A DNA stretch of 64,000 bases from Rhinopithecimicrobium faecis (GTDB taxonomy: Bacteria; Bacteroidota; Bacteroidia; Sphingobacteriales; Sphingobacteriaceae), in assembly GCA_017942165.1 (NCBI GenBank), contig JAGKSB010000003.1, positions 1 to 64,000 of the forward strand. The letters run 5' to 3'. Made by a program: the position numbers and the translations under genes. The notes beneath the pieces are model-generated. The model did not search any database, was not told the origin of the DNA, and saw nothing but the letters and a program-made list of their open reading frames with translations. Below are positions 1 through 8,481 of this stretch, piece after piece. Numbering within the stretch: position 1 is the first letter of the stretch; the number at the start of each line of letters is the position of its first letter.

Positions 1-9
1 CCTTATTTT

Positions 10-116
10 AGGTGCCTATATCGGCGGTGTCTACCTCTTCCCATTCCGAACAGAGCAGTCAAGCCCGCCAGAGCCGATGGTATTGCCGTAACAGGTGGGA
101 GAGTAGGTCGGTGCCT
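10..116 (+). rRNA. rrf: 5S ribosomal RNA
   Basis: The conserved 5S core is present: a stretch reading TTCCCATTCCGAACAGAG near 38-55, AAGCCCGCCAGAGCCGATGG near 61-80 and GGTGGGAGAGTAGGTCG near 94-110. The 5' GGTGCC (11-16) pairs antiparallel with the 3' GGTGCC (110-115) through two G-U wobbles, closing helix I, so the ends are known to within a few bases. It is the last gene of an rRNA operon whose 16S and 23S genes lie left of the window. A strong terminator follows directly. Confidence 0.96.
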
Positions 117-126
117 TTTTTTATAC

Positions 127-160
127 AAAAGCCCTTTAGTGAAAACTAAAGGGCTTTTTT
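127..160 (+). terminator. rRNA operon terminator
   Basis: A perfect hairpin, AAAAGCCCTTTAGT / ACTAAAGGGCTTTT with a GAAA tetraloop at 141-144, ends in a run of T. It lies 11 bases after the 5S gene. Between it and the next gene there is only a short direct repeat of CCTAAGTTTTTTA (167-179 and 182-194). Confidence 0.95.
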
Positions 161-317
161 GTGTGCCTAAGTTTTTTAGGAACCTAAGTTTTTTATGCGA
201 TTCTATTTTTTCGGAACCGCTGTTTTTTTTATTCTCCTACTCCTAAATACTTTATTTACCTACTTCAAAATACAATCTCTTTACAAATCCTCGATAGGAA
301 AGTCATCTAAATATGAT

Positions 318-325
318 TATCTTTG
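318..325 (+). promoter_or_regulatory. Bacteroidota -7 element for the radical SAM gene
   Basis: TATCTTTG matches the Bacteroidota consensus TAnnTTTG. The expected transcription start, 5-8 bases downstream, would fall on or next to the ATG at 333, so the mRNA may be leaderless. No clear -33 TTTG is seen. Confidence 0.55.
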
Positions 326-332
326 CATTATT

Positions 333-1283
333 ATGGGTACATTACTGGATATAGGCCAAAAACCTTACAAACATTACGGCGCTTTTTTAAAAGAAAAATA
401 CAATGGACAACGGGTCTATAAAGTAATCGTCGATGGAAACTTTACCTGTCCTAATCGCGATGGAAGTAAAGGTTATGGTGGCTGTACCTATTGTAATGTG
501 GATTCATTTACACCGGAATCAGCACGTACTATGCCCACTATACGCGAACAAGTGGAAGAGGGAATCGCTCGTGCACGTGCGGGATATAGAGCTGAGAAGT
601 TCGTAATCTATTTTCAACCTAATACAAATACCTACGCACCTACACATTTATTAAAAATGATGTACGACGAAGCTTTATCGGTATGTCCTGAAGATACGGT
701 AGGATTATCAGTAGGAACAAGACCTGACTGTATTGATTTTGAAAAGATTGCCTTATTAGAGAGCTATTCAGATCGCTACGACGTAGATTTGGAGATGGGG
801 ATGGAATCTATTTACGAAGATACGCTAGCACGTATTAACAGAGGGTGTACGCATGCTGAATTCGAAAAGGCTTTAAAGCTCGTGGAAAATAGTCCCTTAG
901 ATTTATGTGTCCATACCATTTTTGGCTTTCCTTGGGAATCCAGGGAGATGATGTTAAAGTATGCTGATGAAATTAATAAGCATCCACAAATAAAATTTGT
1001 GAAATTACACCACCTCCATATTGTCGAAGGTTCAATTATGGGCGTTCATTATAAGCGCGAACCATTTCACGTGTTTAGCTTAGAAGAATACACGGATTTC
1101 TTAGCTGAATTTATTCCTTTGTTACGTCCAGATATCGTCATTCAACGCCTTTTTGGGCTTGCTGACAAAGAGCTGCTAATTGCGCCCAACTGGGACATGA
1201 AAAAGTCAGGTATACAATCGTATATTGATAAGGAATTGGAGCGAAGAGAGGCGATCCAAGGGTCGAAATATAAGGAGGTTTAA
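333..1283 (+). CDS. TIGR01212 family radical SAM protein (YhcC-like)
   Basis: A 316-residue radical SAM enzyme of the YhcC/TIGR01212 group. The family has a 4Fe-4S cluster and uses S-adenosylmethionine; its substrate is not established. The cluster motif is CPNRDGSKGYGGCTYC, with Cys39, Cys51 and Cys54. Further family stretches are YFQPNTNTYAP, SVGTRPDC, EMGMESIYEDTL and HLHIVEGS. An in-frame ATG at 195 would add 46 hydrophobic residues unlike the family and lies upstream of the -7 element, so ATG 333 is chosen. A single-gene unit closed by its own terminator. Confidence 0.9.
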   Translation: MGTLLDIGQKPYKHYGAFLKEKYNGQRVYKVIVDGNFTCPNRDGSKGYGGCTYCNVDSFTPESARTMPTIREQVEEGIARARAGYRAEKFVIYFQPNTNTYAPTHLLKMMYDEALSVCPEDTVGLSVGTRPDCIDFEKIALLESYSDRYDVDLEMGMESIYEDTLARINRGCTHAEFEKALKLVENSPLDLCVHTIFGFPWESREMMLKYADEINKHPQIKFVKLHHLHIVEGSIMGVHYKREPFHVFSLEEYTDFLAEFIPLLRPDIVIQRLFGLADKELLIAPNWDMKKSGIQSYIDKELERREAIQGSKYKEV

Positions 1284-1321
1284 AAACAAAAGGTTAATCA
1301 TTGATTAACCTTTTGTTTTTA
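1282..1321 (+). terminator. Terminator after the radical SAM gene
   Basis: A near-perfect stem, AAAACAAAAGGTTAAT / ATTAACCTTTTGTTTT, has a tiny loop and ends in T5. It starts at the stop codon. The next 100 bases to 1423 hold nothing recognisable. Confidence 0.9.
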
Positions 1322-1423
1322 AATCCCTTGTCGTATTATGCATTAGCAAACTGCGGCATTTTATTCATGCTAACTGCTGCAAATTATAGGATTGTAAATC
1401 TCTAAATTTCCAAGGCTAGTAAT

Positions 1424-1897
1424 TTATATCGCGCTTAAAATAGTTTTTAAATCTGCCGGTGAGTAGTTAATAGATTTTAAGGTTTTATTATCTTCCGTAC
1501 GGAAGACTAAGTATAAGCCATCGACTTCTTTATAGTAGCTGTCCACGCCTTTTGTTTCTTTATAATGTTGCATGGTAGCTTCAGCCTCTTCGATAGATTT
1601 ACATGCTTTGCTCATATTAGAGCGTTGGACCTCTTCAAATAAATCATTGAACTTATCTTTTAAGCCAAATTCTAATACTGCACCTGCGAGGACATATTGA
1701 ATATCACATAAAGCATCAGCAATTTCTACAAGGTCTTTCTGTTGAATAGCTTCTTCTAATTCTTTTAATTCCTCAGCGATTAGTGAAACACGTAATTCAC
1801 AACGTTTAGCATCTGGGATAGCTGGACTTTCCAAAATAGGGTGTTGAAAAGTTTTATGAAATTCAGCTACGGATGTTAATGTTTTTGGATCTGTCAT
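1424..1897 (-). CDS. MazG-like nucleoside triphosphate pyrophosphohydrolase
   Basis: A 157-residue all-alpha NTP pyrophosphatase-like protein. Residues 42-49 read EELKELEE and residues 61-65 DALCD, matching the metal-binding EExxE...DxxxD pattern of the MazG/HisE/dUTPase-2 superfamily, in which the acidic residues hold Mg2+ for hydrolysis of an NTP to NMP plus diphosphate. The conserved helical region ends near residue 120; the last 35 residues are a basic tail of unknown role. The true substrate (a damaged dNTP or a phosphoribosyl-ATP-like compound) cannot be told from sequence. It is transcribed alone, and no TAnnTTTG element is visible upstream. Confidence 0.8.
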   Translation of the reverse strand: MTDPKTLTSVAEFHKTFQHPILESPAIPDAKRCELRVSLIAEELKELEEAIQQKDLVEIADALCDIQYVLAGAVLEFGLKDKFNDLFEEVQRSNMSKACKSIEEAEATMQHYKETKGVDSYYKEVDGLYLVFRTEDNKTLKSINYSPADLKTILSAI

Positions 1898-1967
1898 TTT
1901 TTTATATAATTAACGATGCTAAAATAGCTAATATAATGGGGAGTGTGAAATAATGGTAGCGTTAAAA

Positions 1968-1993
1968 TAAAAAAAGCAGCCGAAGCTGCTTTT
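1968..1993 (-). terminator. Terminator after the pseudouridine synthase gene
   Basis: On the minus strand, AAAAGCAGC - TTCG - GCTGCTTTTTTT forms a stable UUCG-capped hairpin with a T7 tail, 25 bases past the stop at 2018. Confidence 0.9.
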
Positions 1994-2017
1994 CTATAAT
2001 CTTGAAAGAAGACGAAA

Positions 2018-3700
2018 TTAAATTAAGTGTTTTAATTGAATTAATTCACGTTCTTCAATATATCTCCAACGTCCACGAGTTAAGTCTTTTTTCGTTAAGT
2101 TCGCATATACTACACGGTCTAATTTTACGACCTCATATCCTAGTGATTCAAAAATACGACGTACGATACGGTTTTTACCAGAGTGAATCTGAATACCGAT
2201 TTCCTTTTTAGAAGCTCCTTGAACATAGCTTAAGTCGTCAGGTTTAATTAAACCATCTTCCAATTCAATACCGTATTCAATTTTATTGAAATCTCCTTGT
2301 GTTAAAGCTCTATCTAACTCTACATTGTAGATTTTGCTAATAGAGTTTCTAGGATGCGATAGTTTCTCTGCTAAATTACCATCATTTGTTAATAGTAATA
2401 AACCAGTTGTGTTTCTATCTAAACGTCCTACAGGGTAAATACGTTCTTTAGTAGCTTTGGAAACTAATTCCATAACTGTTTTACGTTCCTGTGGATCATC
2501 TGTCGTCGTGATATAATCTTTTGGTTTATTTAATAATACATAAACCATTTTCTCACGCTTAAGACGTTCGCCATTGTAACGAATTTCATCTTTAGCTGGA
2601 TCTACACGTACACCTAATTCCGTTACTACTTCACCGTTTACAGAAACTAAACCTTCGAAAATTAATTCGTCAGCTTTTCTTCTAGAACAAACACCTGAAT
2701 TTGAGATATAACGATTTAAACGAATTAAGCCATCATCTTCTGTTCCAACTTTAGGTGTAGAAAAATCTTTCTTATTGTGAAAAGGTTTTCTATCGCTAGA
2801 ATTAGAATCAAATTTTTTGTAAGATGTCTTGTAAGACTTATCTCTATTATCGAAAGAAGGCATATCTTTTCTTTCGTAACGCTTAGGTCCATTATTTTCT
2901 ACAAAATCACCCTTACTGTCTGAAGAACCTGTATTTGGGCGATCATATTTTTTGGATGAACGGCTATTGTCAAATGATTTTCTCTCGAAAGATGCTTCTT
3001 CATTTCTGTCAAAAGAACGTTTTGGTCCTTCATTTCTGTCAAAAGAACGTTTTGGTCCTTCATTTCTGTCAAAAGAACGTTTTGGTCCTTCGTTTCTATC
3101 AAAAGAACGTTTTGGTCCTTCATTTCTATCAAAAGAACGTTTTGGTCCTTCGTTTCTATCAAAAGAACGTTTTGGTCCTTCATTTCTGTCGAAAGAACGT
3201 TTTGGTCCTTCATTTCTGTCAAAAGAACGTTTTGGTCCTTCATTTCTGTCAAAAGAACGTTTTGGTCCTTCGTTTCTGTCAAAAGAACGTTTTGGTCCTT
3301 CATTTCTGTCAAAAGAACGTTTTGGTCCTTCATTTCTGTCAAAAGAACGTTTTGGTCCTTCATTTCTGTCAAAAGAACGTTTTGGTCCTTCATTTCTGTC
3401 GAAAGAACGTTTCGGTCCTTCGTTGGATGAAAAATTACTTTTTTCGAATTTCTTAGGACCTTTTGAATCATCAAAAGATCTTTTAGGAGCTCCGAATGGC
3501 TTATCATATTTATTTCTAGTATCAGAGCCAGCATCGCCTGAAGGCTTGCCGTATGTTCTGCTAGAAGAAGATTTGTTGTCGTTAAATTTTGAAGGTCTCT
3601 CGGTACGAGATCTACCACTTTTTGATTTGAAGTTTTCTGAGTTACTTCTTGATTTTTTGGAGTTGTCCTCGCGACTGTTCCTTTTATTGCTAAATGGCAT
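2018..3700 (-). CDS. rluB: RsuA/RluB-family rRNA pseudouridine synthase with long repetitive N-terminal arm
   Basis: 560 residues. The last ~240 form a normal large-subunit-type pseudouridine synthase: an S4 RNA-binding domain (LNRYISNSGVCSRRKADELI, VSVNGE) and a catalytic domain with the catalytic Asp in YPVGRLDRNTTGLLLLTNDG, which isomerises uridine in 23S rRNA. The first ~320 residues are low-complexity, basic and probably disordered, with 14 copies of a 10-residue unit close to RNEGPKRSFD, encoded by 30-bp repeats at 3001-3420. A 19-residue longer start at 3757 lies in AT-rich leader sequence and is unlikely; ATG 3700 begins MPFSNKRNSRED. Long basic arms before this enzyme occur in other Bacteroidota. 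Symbol by family only. Confidence 0.9.
   Translation of the reverse strand: MPFSNKRNSREDNSKKSRSNSENFKSKSGRSRTERPSKFNDNKSSSSRTYGKPSGDAGSDTRNKYDKPFGAPKRSFDDSKGPKKFEKSNFSSNEGPKRSFDRNEGPKRSFDRNEGPKRSFDRNEGPKRSFDRNEGPKRSFDRNEGPKRSFDRNEGPKRSFDRNEGPKRSFDRNEGPKRSFDRNEGPKRSFDRNEGPKRSFDRNEGPKRSFDRNEGPKRSFDRNEGPKRSFDRNEEASFERKSFDNSRSSKKYDRPNTGSSDSKGDFVENNGPKRYERKDMPSFDNRDKSYKTSYKKFDSNSSDRKPFHNKKDFSTPKVGTEDDGLIRLNRYISNSGVCSRRKADELIFEGLVSVNGEVVTELGVRVDPAKDEIRYNGERLKREKMVYVLLNKPKDYITTTDDPQERKTVMELVSKATKERIYPVGRLDRNTTGLLLLTNDGNLAEKLSHPRNSISKIYNVELDRALTQGDFNKIEYGIELEDGLIKPDDLSYVQGASKKEIGIQIHSGKNRIVRRIFESLGYEVVKLDRVVYANLTKKDLTRGRWRYIEERELIQLKHLI
3001..3420 (-). repeat. 14 x 30-bp coding tandem repeat
   Basis: Fourteen head-to-tail 30-bp units (per unit on the plus strand: CATTTCTGTC AAAAGAACGT TTTGGTCCTT), exactly two per 60 bases. 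They differ only at a few synonymous positions (CATTT/CGTTT, CTG/CTA, AAA/GAA, TTT/TTC). The length is a multiple of three, so changes in copy number keep the frame. The array lacks stop codons in several frames and therefore throws up spurious overlapping reading frames on both strands. Confidence 0.98.
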
Positions 3701-3862
3701 GATTTTTTTTGTAAAAAATGTGAACGACAAATTTACTGAAAATTTAAGTATAATCAATAAAATATTTTTTTTATTTCTTGATAGTAAGGGGTCTACGTCT
3801 TTAAATGTTTTTTAAAATTGTAGCTATTAATTGATGCCAAAAATTTGCAATTTTCGTAACTA

Positions 3863-3894
3863 TTTGTTATTTAGTAAAATACTCCCTATATTTG
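3863..3894 (+). promoter_or_regulatory. Promoter of the lytic transglycosylase gene
   Basis: TTTG at 3863-3866, a 20-base spacer and TATATTTG at 3887-3894 match the Bacteroidota -33/-7 promoter almost ideally. The gene starts 70 bases further on. Confidence 0.75.
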
Positions 3895-3964
3895 TGGCCT
3901 TGAATTTGGACCAAGCTATTTTTTGATCGATTATATCGTGGATAGGGTAGCATTAAGGGAGTGA

Positions 3965-4768
3965 ATGATTATAAAAAAAGTAGTATGTATTAGTTTGGTT
4001 TTGGGCGCACTATTGCTGTCAAAACTATACTCAACACCGAAAATCCAACCTATGTTGGTTAGTAATCTGTTGGGCGAAGTGAACAAAAATGTCGAAATTG
4101 GGGACGATGAAACCCCGGCGGCAAAGGAAGAGAATCCGAGCAATTATTTGGAAACTATAAATTTTGCGGAGGAGGAAATTCCCACAAATCTACCTCAAGT
4201 AGAAAGTAAATTGTTACGTTATATGAAGAAGTTCTCTTTTTCAAAAACGGGTTCCTACGATTTACATAAAAAGGCAGAGAAGCATTTACCAAAAATTTCA
4301 AAAATTTTGGCTTCTTATGGTATCCCTGATGATTTCAAATATGTCCCTCTATTAGAGAGTGGCATGAACCAATCTACGACTTCTCATAAGGGAGCTGGTG
4401 GGTATTGGCAATTTATGCCGCAAACAGCGCGTTTGTATGGCTTAGTTGTGAATGGTTCTAGAGATGATCGTAAGGATTTTACAAAGTCTACCCATGCCGC
4501 TGCACGTTATATAAAAGATTTATATAAGCAGTTTGGAAATTGGACTTTAGTAGCCGCAGCCTATAATGTAGGGGGAGGACGATTGAAGTCTGCTATTAAA
4601 AGACAAAATGAAGATTCTTATTACGAATTAGCTTTAAATGCTGAAACCTCATCGTATGTTTACAAATTAATCTCTATAAAGGAGATTATTGAAAACCCGG
4701 ATAAACATGGTTACAAGCGTTATGCAAAGCATGATGTCGAAACGGAAAATGATCCTAAAATGTTTTAA
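3965..4768 (+). CDS. Lytic transglycosylase, SLT domain (MltD-like)
   Basis: 267 residues. Residues 5-20 form a hydrophobic export or anchor segment. The SLT domain, about 105-250, has the catalytic Glu131 in PLLESGMNQ, then GAGGYWQFM (143-151) and AAYNVGGG (198-205), the standard lysozyme-fold motifs. The enzyme cleaves the MurNAc-GlcNAc bond of peptidoglycan with formation of 1,6-anhydroMurNAc, in the periplasm. Unlike full-length MltD there are no LysM repeats at the C-terminus. It has its own good promoter and faces lolA across a bidirectional terminator. Confidence 0.9.
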   Translation: MIIKKVVCISLVLGALLLSKLYSTPKIQPMLVSNLLGEVNKNVEIGDDETPAAKEENPSNYLETINFAEEEIPTNLPQVESKLLRYMKKFSFSKTGSYDLHKKAEKHLPKISKILASYGIPDDFKYVPLLESGMNQSTTSHKGAGGYWQFMPQTARLYGLVVNGSRDDRKDFTKSTHAAARYIKDLYKQFGNWTLVAAAYNVGGGRLKSAIKRQNEDSYYELALNAETSSYVYKLISIKEIIENPDKHGYKRYAKHDVETENDPKMF

Positions 4769-4787
4769 TGACCAACTGGTCTAAGCA

Positions 4788-4821
4788 AAAAAAAAGTCTG
4801 TACATGTACAGACTTTTTTTG
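4788..4821. terminator. Bidirectional terminator
   Basis: The palindrome AAAAAGTCTGTACA / TGTACAGACTTTTT has an A-run on the left and a T-run on the right. It lies between the convergent lytic transglycosylase and lolA genes and can serve both. Confidence 0.9.
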
Positions 4822-4838
4822 TTTGCAATAGAAGCATA

Positions 4839-5501
4839 CTATCGCAAGTCAATAAATTCGTAACCTTTATAATTGGTTTTATTTACCGTAAATATCGTTG
4901 CATCCTTCGTAACATTGGGTGTTAATCGGGAAATTGTATAAGTCTGTGAACCTCCACCTTTACTCTTAATAGCAACATCTTTGATTGTATTGGTATTCTT
5001 GCTAATCGTTAAATTGATTGCCGCGTAATTGTTGTTCGTAGTTTGTGGTTTCAATTCCACGGTTCTAAGCGCCACACCAGCAGCCGTGAAGTCTTTCCCT
5101 AATTTATTGTTAAATCCTTTCTTATAGAATGTAAAGATATTTATAGGGCTAATGTCGTTCTTTACCTCTGTAACATCGGTTACCTCAATTTCCTTTACAT
5201 CATGGTGTATGGTATACAGGGCCTTTCCGTCGGAAATAAGGGTGTATGTTCCTGGCAGGTTGATATGAAATTTGTTCGCTTTCTTATCTATAAAGATCGT
5301 TCCTGAACTTGATGATGCCTTCTTATTAGCGTTGGTATAATTTGTAAGTGTGAAGTTTGCATCGATTGTTTGATAACTATCGTACTTAGCACTTAATTTA
5401 GATAATACAGCCGAAGCATTGTTTTGTGCTTGCACATTATGTGCAGCGCCTACTGTTAGGGCTGCAACAAATAAAGCTTTGAATTTTTTTAGTCTCATCA
5501 T
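4839..5501 (-). CDS. lolA: LolA-like outer-membrane lipoprotein carrier
   Basis: 220 residues with a Sec signal peptide (basic start, hydrophobic 8-20, cleavage near VQAQ at 23-26). The body is a run of alternating beta strands typical of the LolA/DUF2092 fold, with the family-type openings SAKYDSYQTIDANFTLTNYT and GTIFIDKKANKFHINLPG. LolA carries lipoproteins across the periplasm to the outer membrane. The ATG overlaps the TGA of ftsK (ATGA), implying translational coupling; the ftsK-lolA order is also that of gammaproteobacteria, which supports the assignment. Confidence 0.85.
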   Translation of the reverse strand: MMRLKKFKALFVAALTVGAAHNVQAQNNASAVLSKLSAKYDSYQTIDANFTLTNYTNANKKASSSSGTIFIDKKANKFHINLPGTYTLISDGKALYTIHHDVKEIEVTDVTEVKNDISPINIFTFYKKGFNNKLGKDFTAAGVALRTVELKPQTTNNNYAAINLTISKNTNTIKDVAIKSKGGGSQTYTISRLTPNVTKDATIFTVNKTNYKGYEFIDLR

Positions 5502-8311
5502 TTATTATTTCTTAATGTTTCCAAATATTGTTCCAAAGAATATTCATCCGGATAAAGTACTTCACGTGCTTTAGATCCTTCGAAAGAACCTACAATTCCT
5601 GCAGCTTCTAACTGATCAATAATTCTTCCAGCTCTATTGTATCCGAGTTTTAACTTACGTTGTATTAATGAAGTCGATCCCTGTTGATGTAATACGATTA
5701 ATCGTGCAGCATCTTCAAATAAGGTGTCTCTATCTGCTAAATCTATATCCGAGAGGCTTGACCCTTCACCGGACTCATCCACATATTCAGGAAGCATAAA
5801 GGCCGAAGCATATCCACGCTGCGAACCAATGAACTCGGAGATCTGCTCTACCTCTGGAGTATCTACAAAGGCACACTGAATACGGATTAAATCCGAACCT
5901 GTGGATAATAACATATCTCCACGTCCAATCAGCTGGTCAGCACCCCCGGAATCTAAGATGGTACGGGAGTCGACTTTCGAGAGCACTCTAAAAGCTAGGC
6001 GCGCAGGGAAGTTGGCTTTGATGGTACCCGTAATAATATTCACAGAAGGTCTTTGCGTAGCAATGACTAAGTGAATCCCTACGGCACGAGCTAATTGTGC
6101 TAAACGTGCAATTGGCTGCTCGACCTCTTTTCCTGCTGTCATCATCAAATCGGCAAACTCATCTACAATAAGAACTATAAATGGTAAGAATCGATGACCC
6201 TCCTCAGGGTTTAATCGGCGATTGACAAATTTTACATTATATTCCTTTAAATTTCTTACCTGCGCATTTTTTAGGAGGTCATAACGTTGGTCCATCTCAA
6301 TACACAGCGAGTTTAAGGTATTTATAACTTTTTTGGTATCCGTAATAATGGCATCATCTTCCCCTGGTAATTTTGCTAAGAAGTGGCGTTCTACAGTTTT
6401 GAATAGAGAAAGCTCCACTTTCTTTGGATCTACTAAGACAAATTTTAACTCCGAAGGGTGCTTCTTGTAGAGTAGGGATGTTAAGATGGCATTAATACCA
6501 ACCGATTTACCCTGACCTGTTGCTCCAGCGACTAGTAAGTGAGGCATTTTCGCTAAATCAGCAATAAATACCTCATTGGAAATTGTCTTTCCTAAAGCGA
6601 TCGGTAAGTCCATCTCTGTATTTTGGAATTTCTCCGTGGCAATAACCGAGCGCATGGAGACCATTTCAGGTGTTGAGTTAGGAACTTCAATACCGATGGT
6701 ACCTTTTCCAGGCATAGGCGCGATAATACGAATCCCTAGGGCTGCTAAGCTTAAGGCGATATCATCTTCTAGATTCTTAATTTTTGAGATACGTACACCA
6801 GGTTTTGGGATAATCTCATAGAGCGTAACGGTAGGGCCTACCGTAGCTTTAATATGTTCAATCTCAATATTATAGTTTCGCAGTGTATCGACAATACGAT
6901 TCTTATTGGCTTCTAATTCTTCTTGGTTAATGGTGATCTTCCCAGAGCCATATTCTTTTAAGAGATCTAGATGAGGATGTTGATAGCCTGCAAGATCAAG
7001 TTTTGGGTCATACTGCCCAAATTTTGCCACTAAGTCATTCGCTGTAATTTCTTTCTCTTCTTTAACGACTTCTACGGTCAGTGCTAATGCTGCTGCTGCT
7101 TCGTCCTCATTTAACTCCTCCTCTTCATTGTCGGATTCTTGAACTTCTTCAGGGACATCGACTGCTGGCGTATATTGTGGTGCCACTGGTGCAGGGATTG
7201 CTGCTGTCGGTGGCGTCCATGTTTCATCAACTGGCTGATCTACGGTAAAGGAGATACCTTCTGTTTTGGGCTTTTCAGCCAGCGGAGGTTCAGAAATTTC
7301 TAGTGAAAATGTAGGCGCCTTCTCTTCCGAAGGAATTTCCGGTGTACTGTCCAGCGTAGGCTCTAATGCTGCAGGGACATTTTTTGGAAATTCCGTACGC
7401 GGCTTATAGGAAGCTCTGCTATCAAGGTCTGTATATGCTGTAGGCTCACTTTGAGGCGTAGCGTTTCTATTTTCTAGAGCCTCATTTTTGCTCAATGTAT
7501 TTTGCAGATCTTGGCGGGCAGCTTCTGTACGTACCGAATTAAAAGGTGCCGGTTCGAAGACCTCTTCTTCCTCGGTGTAGTCGTCTTCTTCGGCATGTCT
7601 TTTATTGCGTAGGTTAATCTTAAAATCTAAATTATAAATTAGGATTAATAGGGTGAGGTAGGTAAAGAGAATAATCCCTCCAACGCCAGTCGTGCCAATC
7701 TGAGCTTTTAACAGCTGATTTGTCCAAAAGCCAAATTTACCTTCTACAAAATGTGGCGTATCGTTAAAGAAATTATGTAAAAATCCCAGTGTTATGGAAA
7801 TGAAAATAATGGCTACTAAGGAATAGATGATGGTCTTTCCTAGGGGTAGGATATTTTTTCTGTACAGTAGCTTATAACCTCCCGTAAATAAAATCAAAAT
7901 AAAAATAAAAGAAGCTACACCAAACCAATTATAAATAAATTGATTCGCTAATAAAGCGCCAAATTTACCTAATTTATTTTCAACAATTGGGAGTTCAATA
8001 TCTTCATCTTCAAGCTCTTCAGAAGTAGTGAATAAATTAGACCATCCTCCATTGGAAGACGATATATAACTTTGATCCTCCTGCCATGTAAATAGATAGG
8101 ATACAAAGGCTACCGCAAAGAGTCCAGAAATAATTAATAAAAAGAGACCTATAATTTTTTCAACTTTTTGCTGTGTTTCCGTTAAATCACGTGCCGGCTT
8201 AACCTCCTCATAGCGATCTTTGGTGATTGGCTTGGGGTTAAATCTTTGTGTTCTACGTTTTTTAGTAGGGGCACTATTTTGTTTAAATGAGTTTCCTTTA
8301 TTAGACATCAA
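5498..8311 (-). CDS. ftsK: DNA translocase FtsK/SpoIIIE
   Basis: 937 residues. The N-terminus has about four membrane segments between residues 50 and 235, followed by an acidic, Pro/Glu-rich linker (about 240-430). The motor domain has Walker A GATGQGKS near 597 and Walker B IVLIVDEFADLMM near 715. The C-terminal gamma winged helix (LIVLHQQGSTSLIQRKLKLGYNRAGRIIDQLEAAGIVG, from about 868) reads DNA polarity sequences. The protein pumps chromosome ends through the division septum. It is first gene of a two-gene operon with lolA. Confidence 0.96.
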   Translation of the reverse strand: MMSNKGNSFKQNSAPTKKRRTQRFNPKPITKDRYEEVKPARDLTETQQKVEKIIGLFLLIISGLFAVAFVSYLFTWQEDQSYISSSNGGWSNLFTTSEELEDEDIELPIVENKLGKFGALLANQFIYNWFGVASFIFILILFTGGYKLLYRKNILPLGKTIIYSLVAIIFISITLGFLHNFFNDTPHFVEGKFGFWTNQLLKAQIGTTGVGGIILFTYLTLLILIYNLDFKINLRNKRHAEEDDYTEEEEVFEPAPFNSVRTEAARQDLQNTLSKNEALENRNATPQSEPTAYTDLDSRASYKPRTEFPKNVPAALEPTLDSTPEIPSEEKAPTFSLEISEPPLAEKPKTEGISFTVDQPVDETWTPPTAAIPAPVAPQYTPAVDVPEEVQESDNEEEELNEDEAAAALALTVEVVKEEKEITANDLVAKFGQYDPKLDLAGYQHPHLDLLKEYGSGKITINQEELEANKNRIVDTLRNYNIEIEHIKATVGPTVTLYEIIPKPGVRISKIKNLEDDIALSLAALGIRIIAPMPGKGTIGIEVPNSTPEMVSMRSVIATEKFQNTEMDLPIALGKTISNEVFIADLAKMPHLLVAGATGQGKSVGINAILTSLLYKKHPSELKFVLVDPKKVELSLFKTVERHFLAKLPGEDDAIITDTKKVINTLNSLCIEMDQRYDLLKNAQVRNLKEYNVKFVNRRLNPEEGHRFLPFIVLIVDEFADLMMTAGKEVEQPIARLAQLARAVGIHLVIATQRPSVNIITGTIKANFPARLAFRVLSKVDSRTILDSGGADQLIGRGDMLLSTGSDLIRIQCAFVDTPEVEQISEFIGSQRGYASAFMLPEYVDESGEGSSLSDIDLADRDTLFEDAARLIVLHQQGSTSLIQRKLKLGYNRAGRIIDQLEAAGIVGSFEGSKAREVLYPDEYSLEQYLETLRNNK

Positions 8312-8331
8312 TAATCAGCTTTTTCTATAGA

Positions 8332-8339
8332 CAAAACTA
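8332..8339 (-). promoter_or_regulatory. -7 element for ftsK-lolA
   Basis: The minus strand reads TAGTTTTG, matching TAnnTTTG, 20 bases upstream of the ftsK start. No convincing -33 element is seen. Confidence 0.45.
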
Positions 8340-8481
8340 ACTATTTTATCAAGATAATATTGGTTTTCTCGCTCTTTTATTTTTTCGTGTAGCATTTTTT
8401 TATAAGCATTCGTTTGAAGTAAAGATGATCATCTACGCTATGCATTAATTAAAAGGATAAATTTTAATAAAATAGGTTTAT

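Noticed and set aside
195..332. N-terminal extension of the radical SAM protein
   Set aside because: The extra 46 residues are unlike the family and lie upstream of the -7 element.
3001..3420. CRISPR array
   Set aside because: Units are contiguous without unique spacers, lie within a coding frame and encode a periodic peptide; no cas genes are near.
2899..3815. Long open frames on both strands through the 30-bp repeat array
   Set aside because: They consist of the same unit read in other frames and exist only because the unit has no stop codons. The minus-strand frame continuous with the S4 and synthase domains is the real one.
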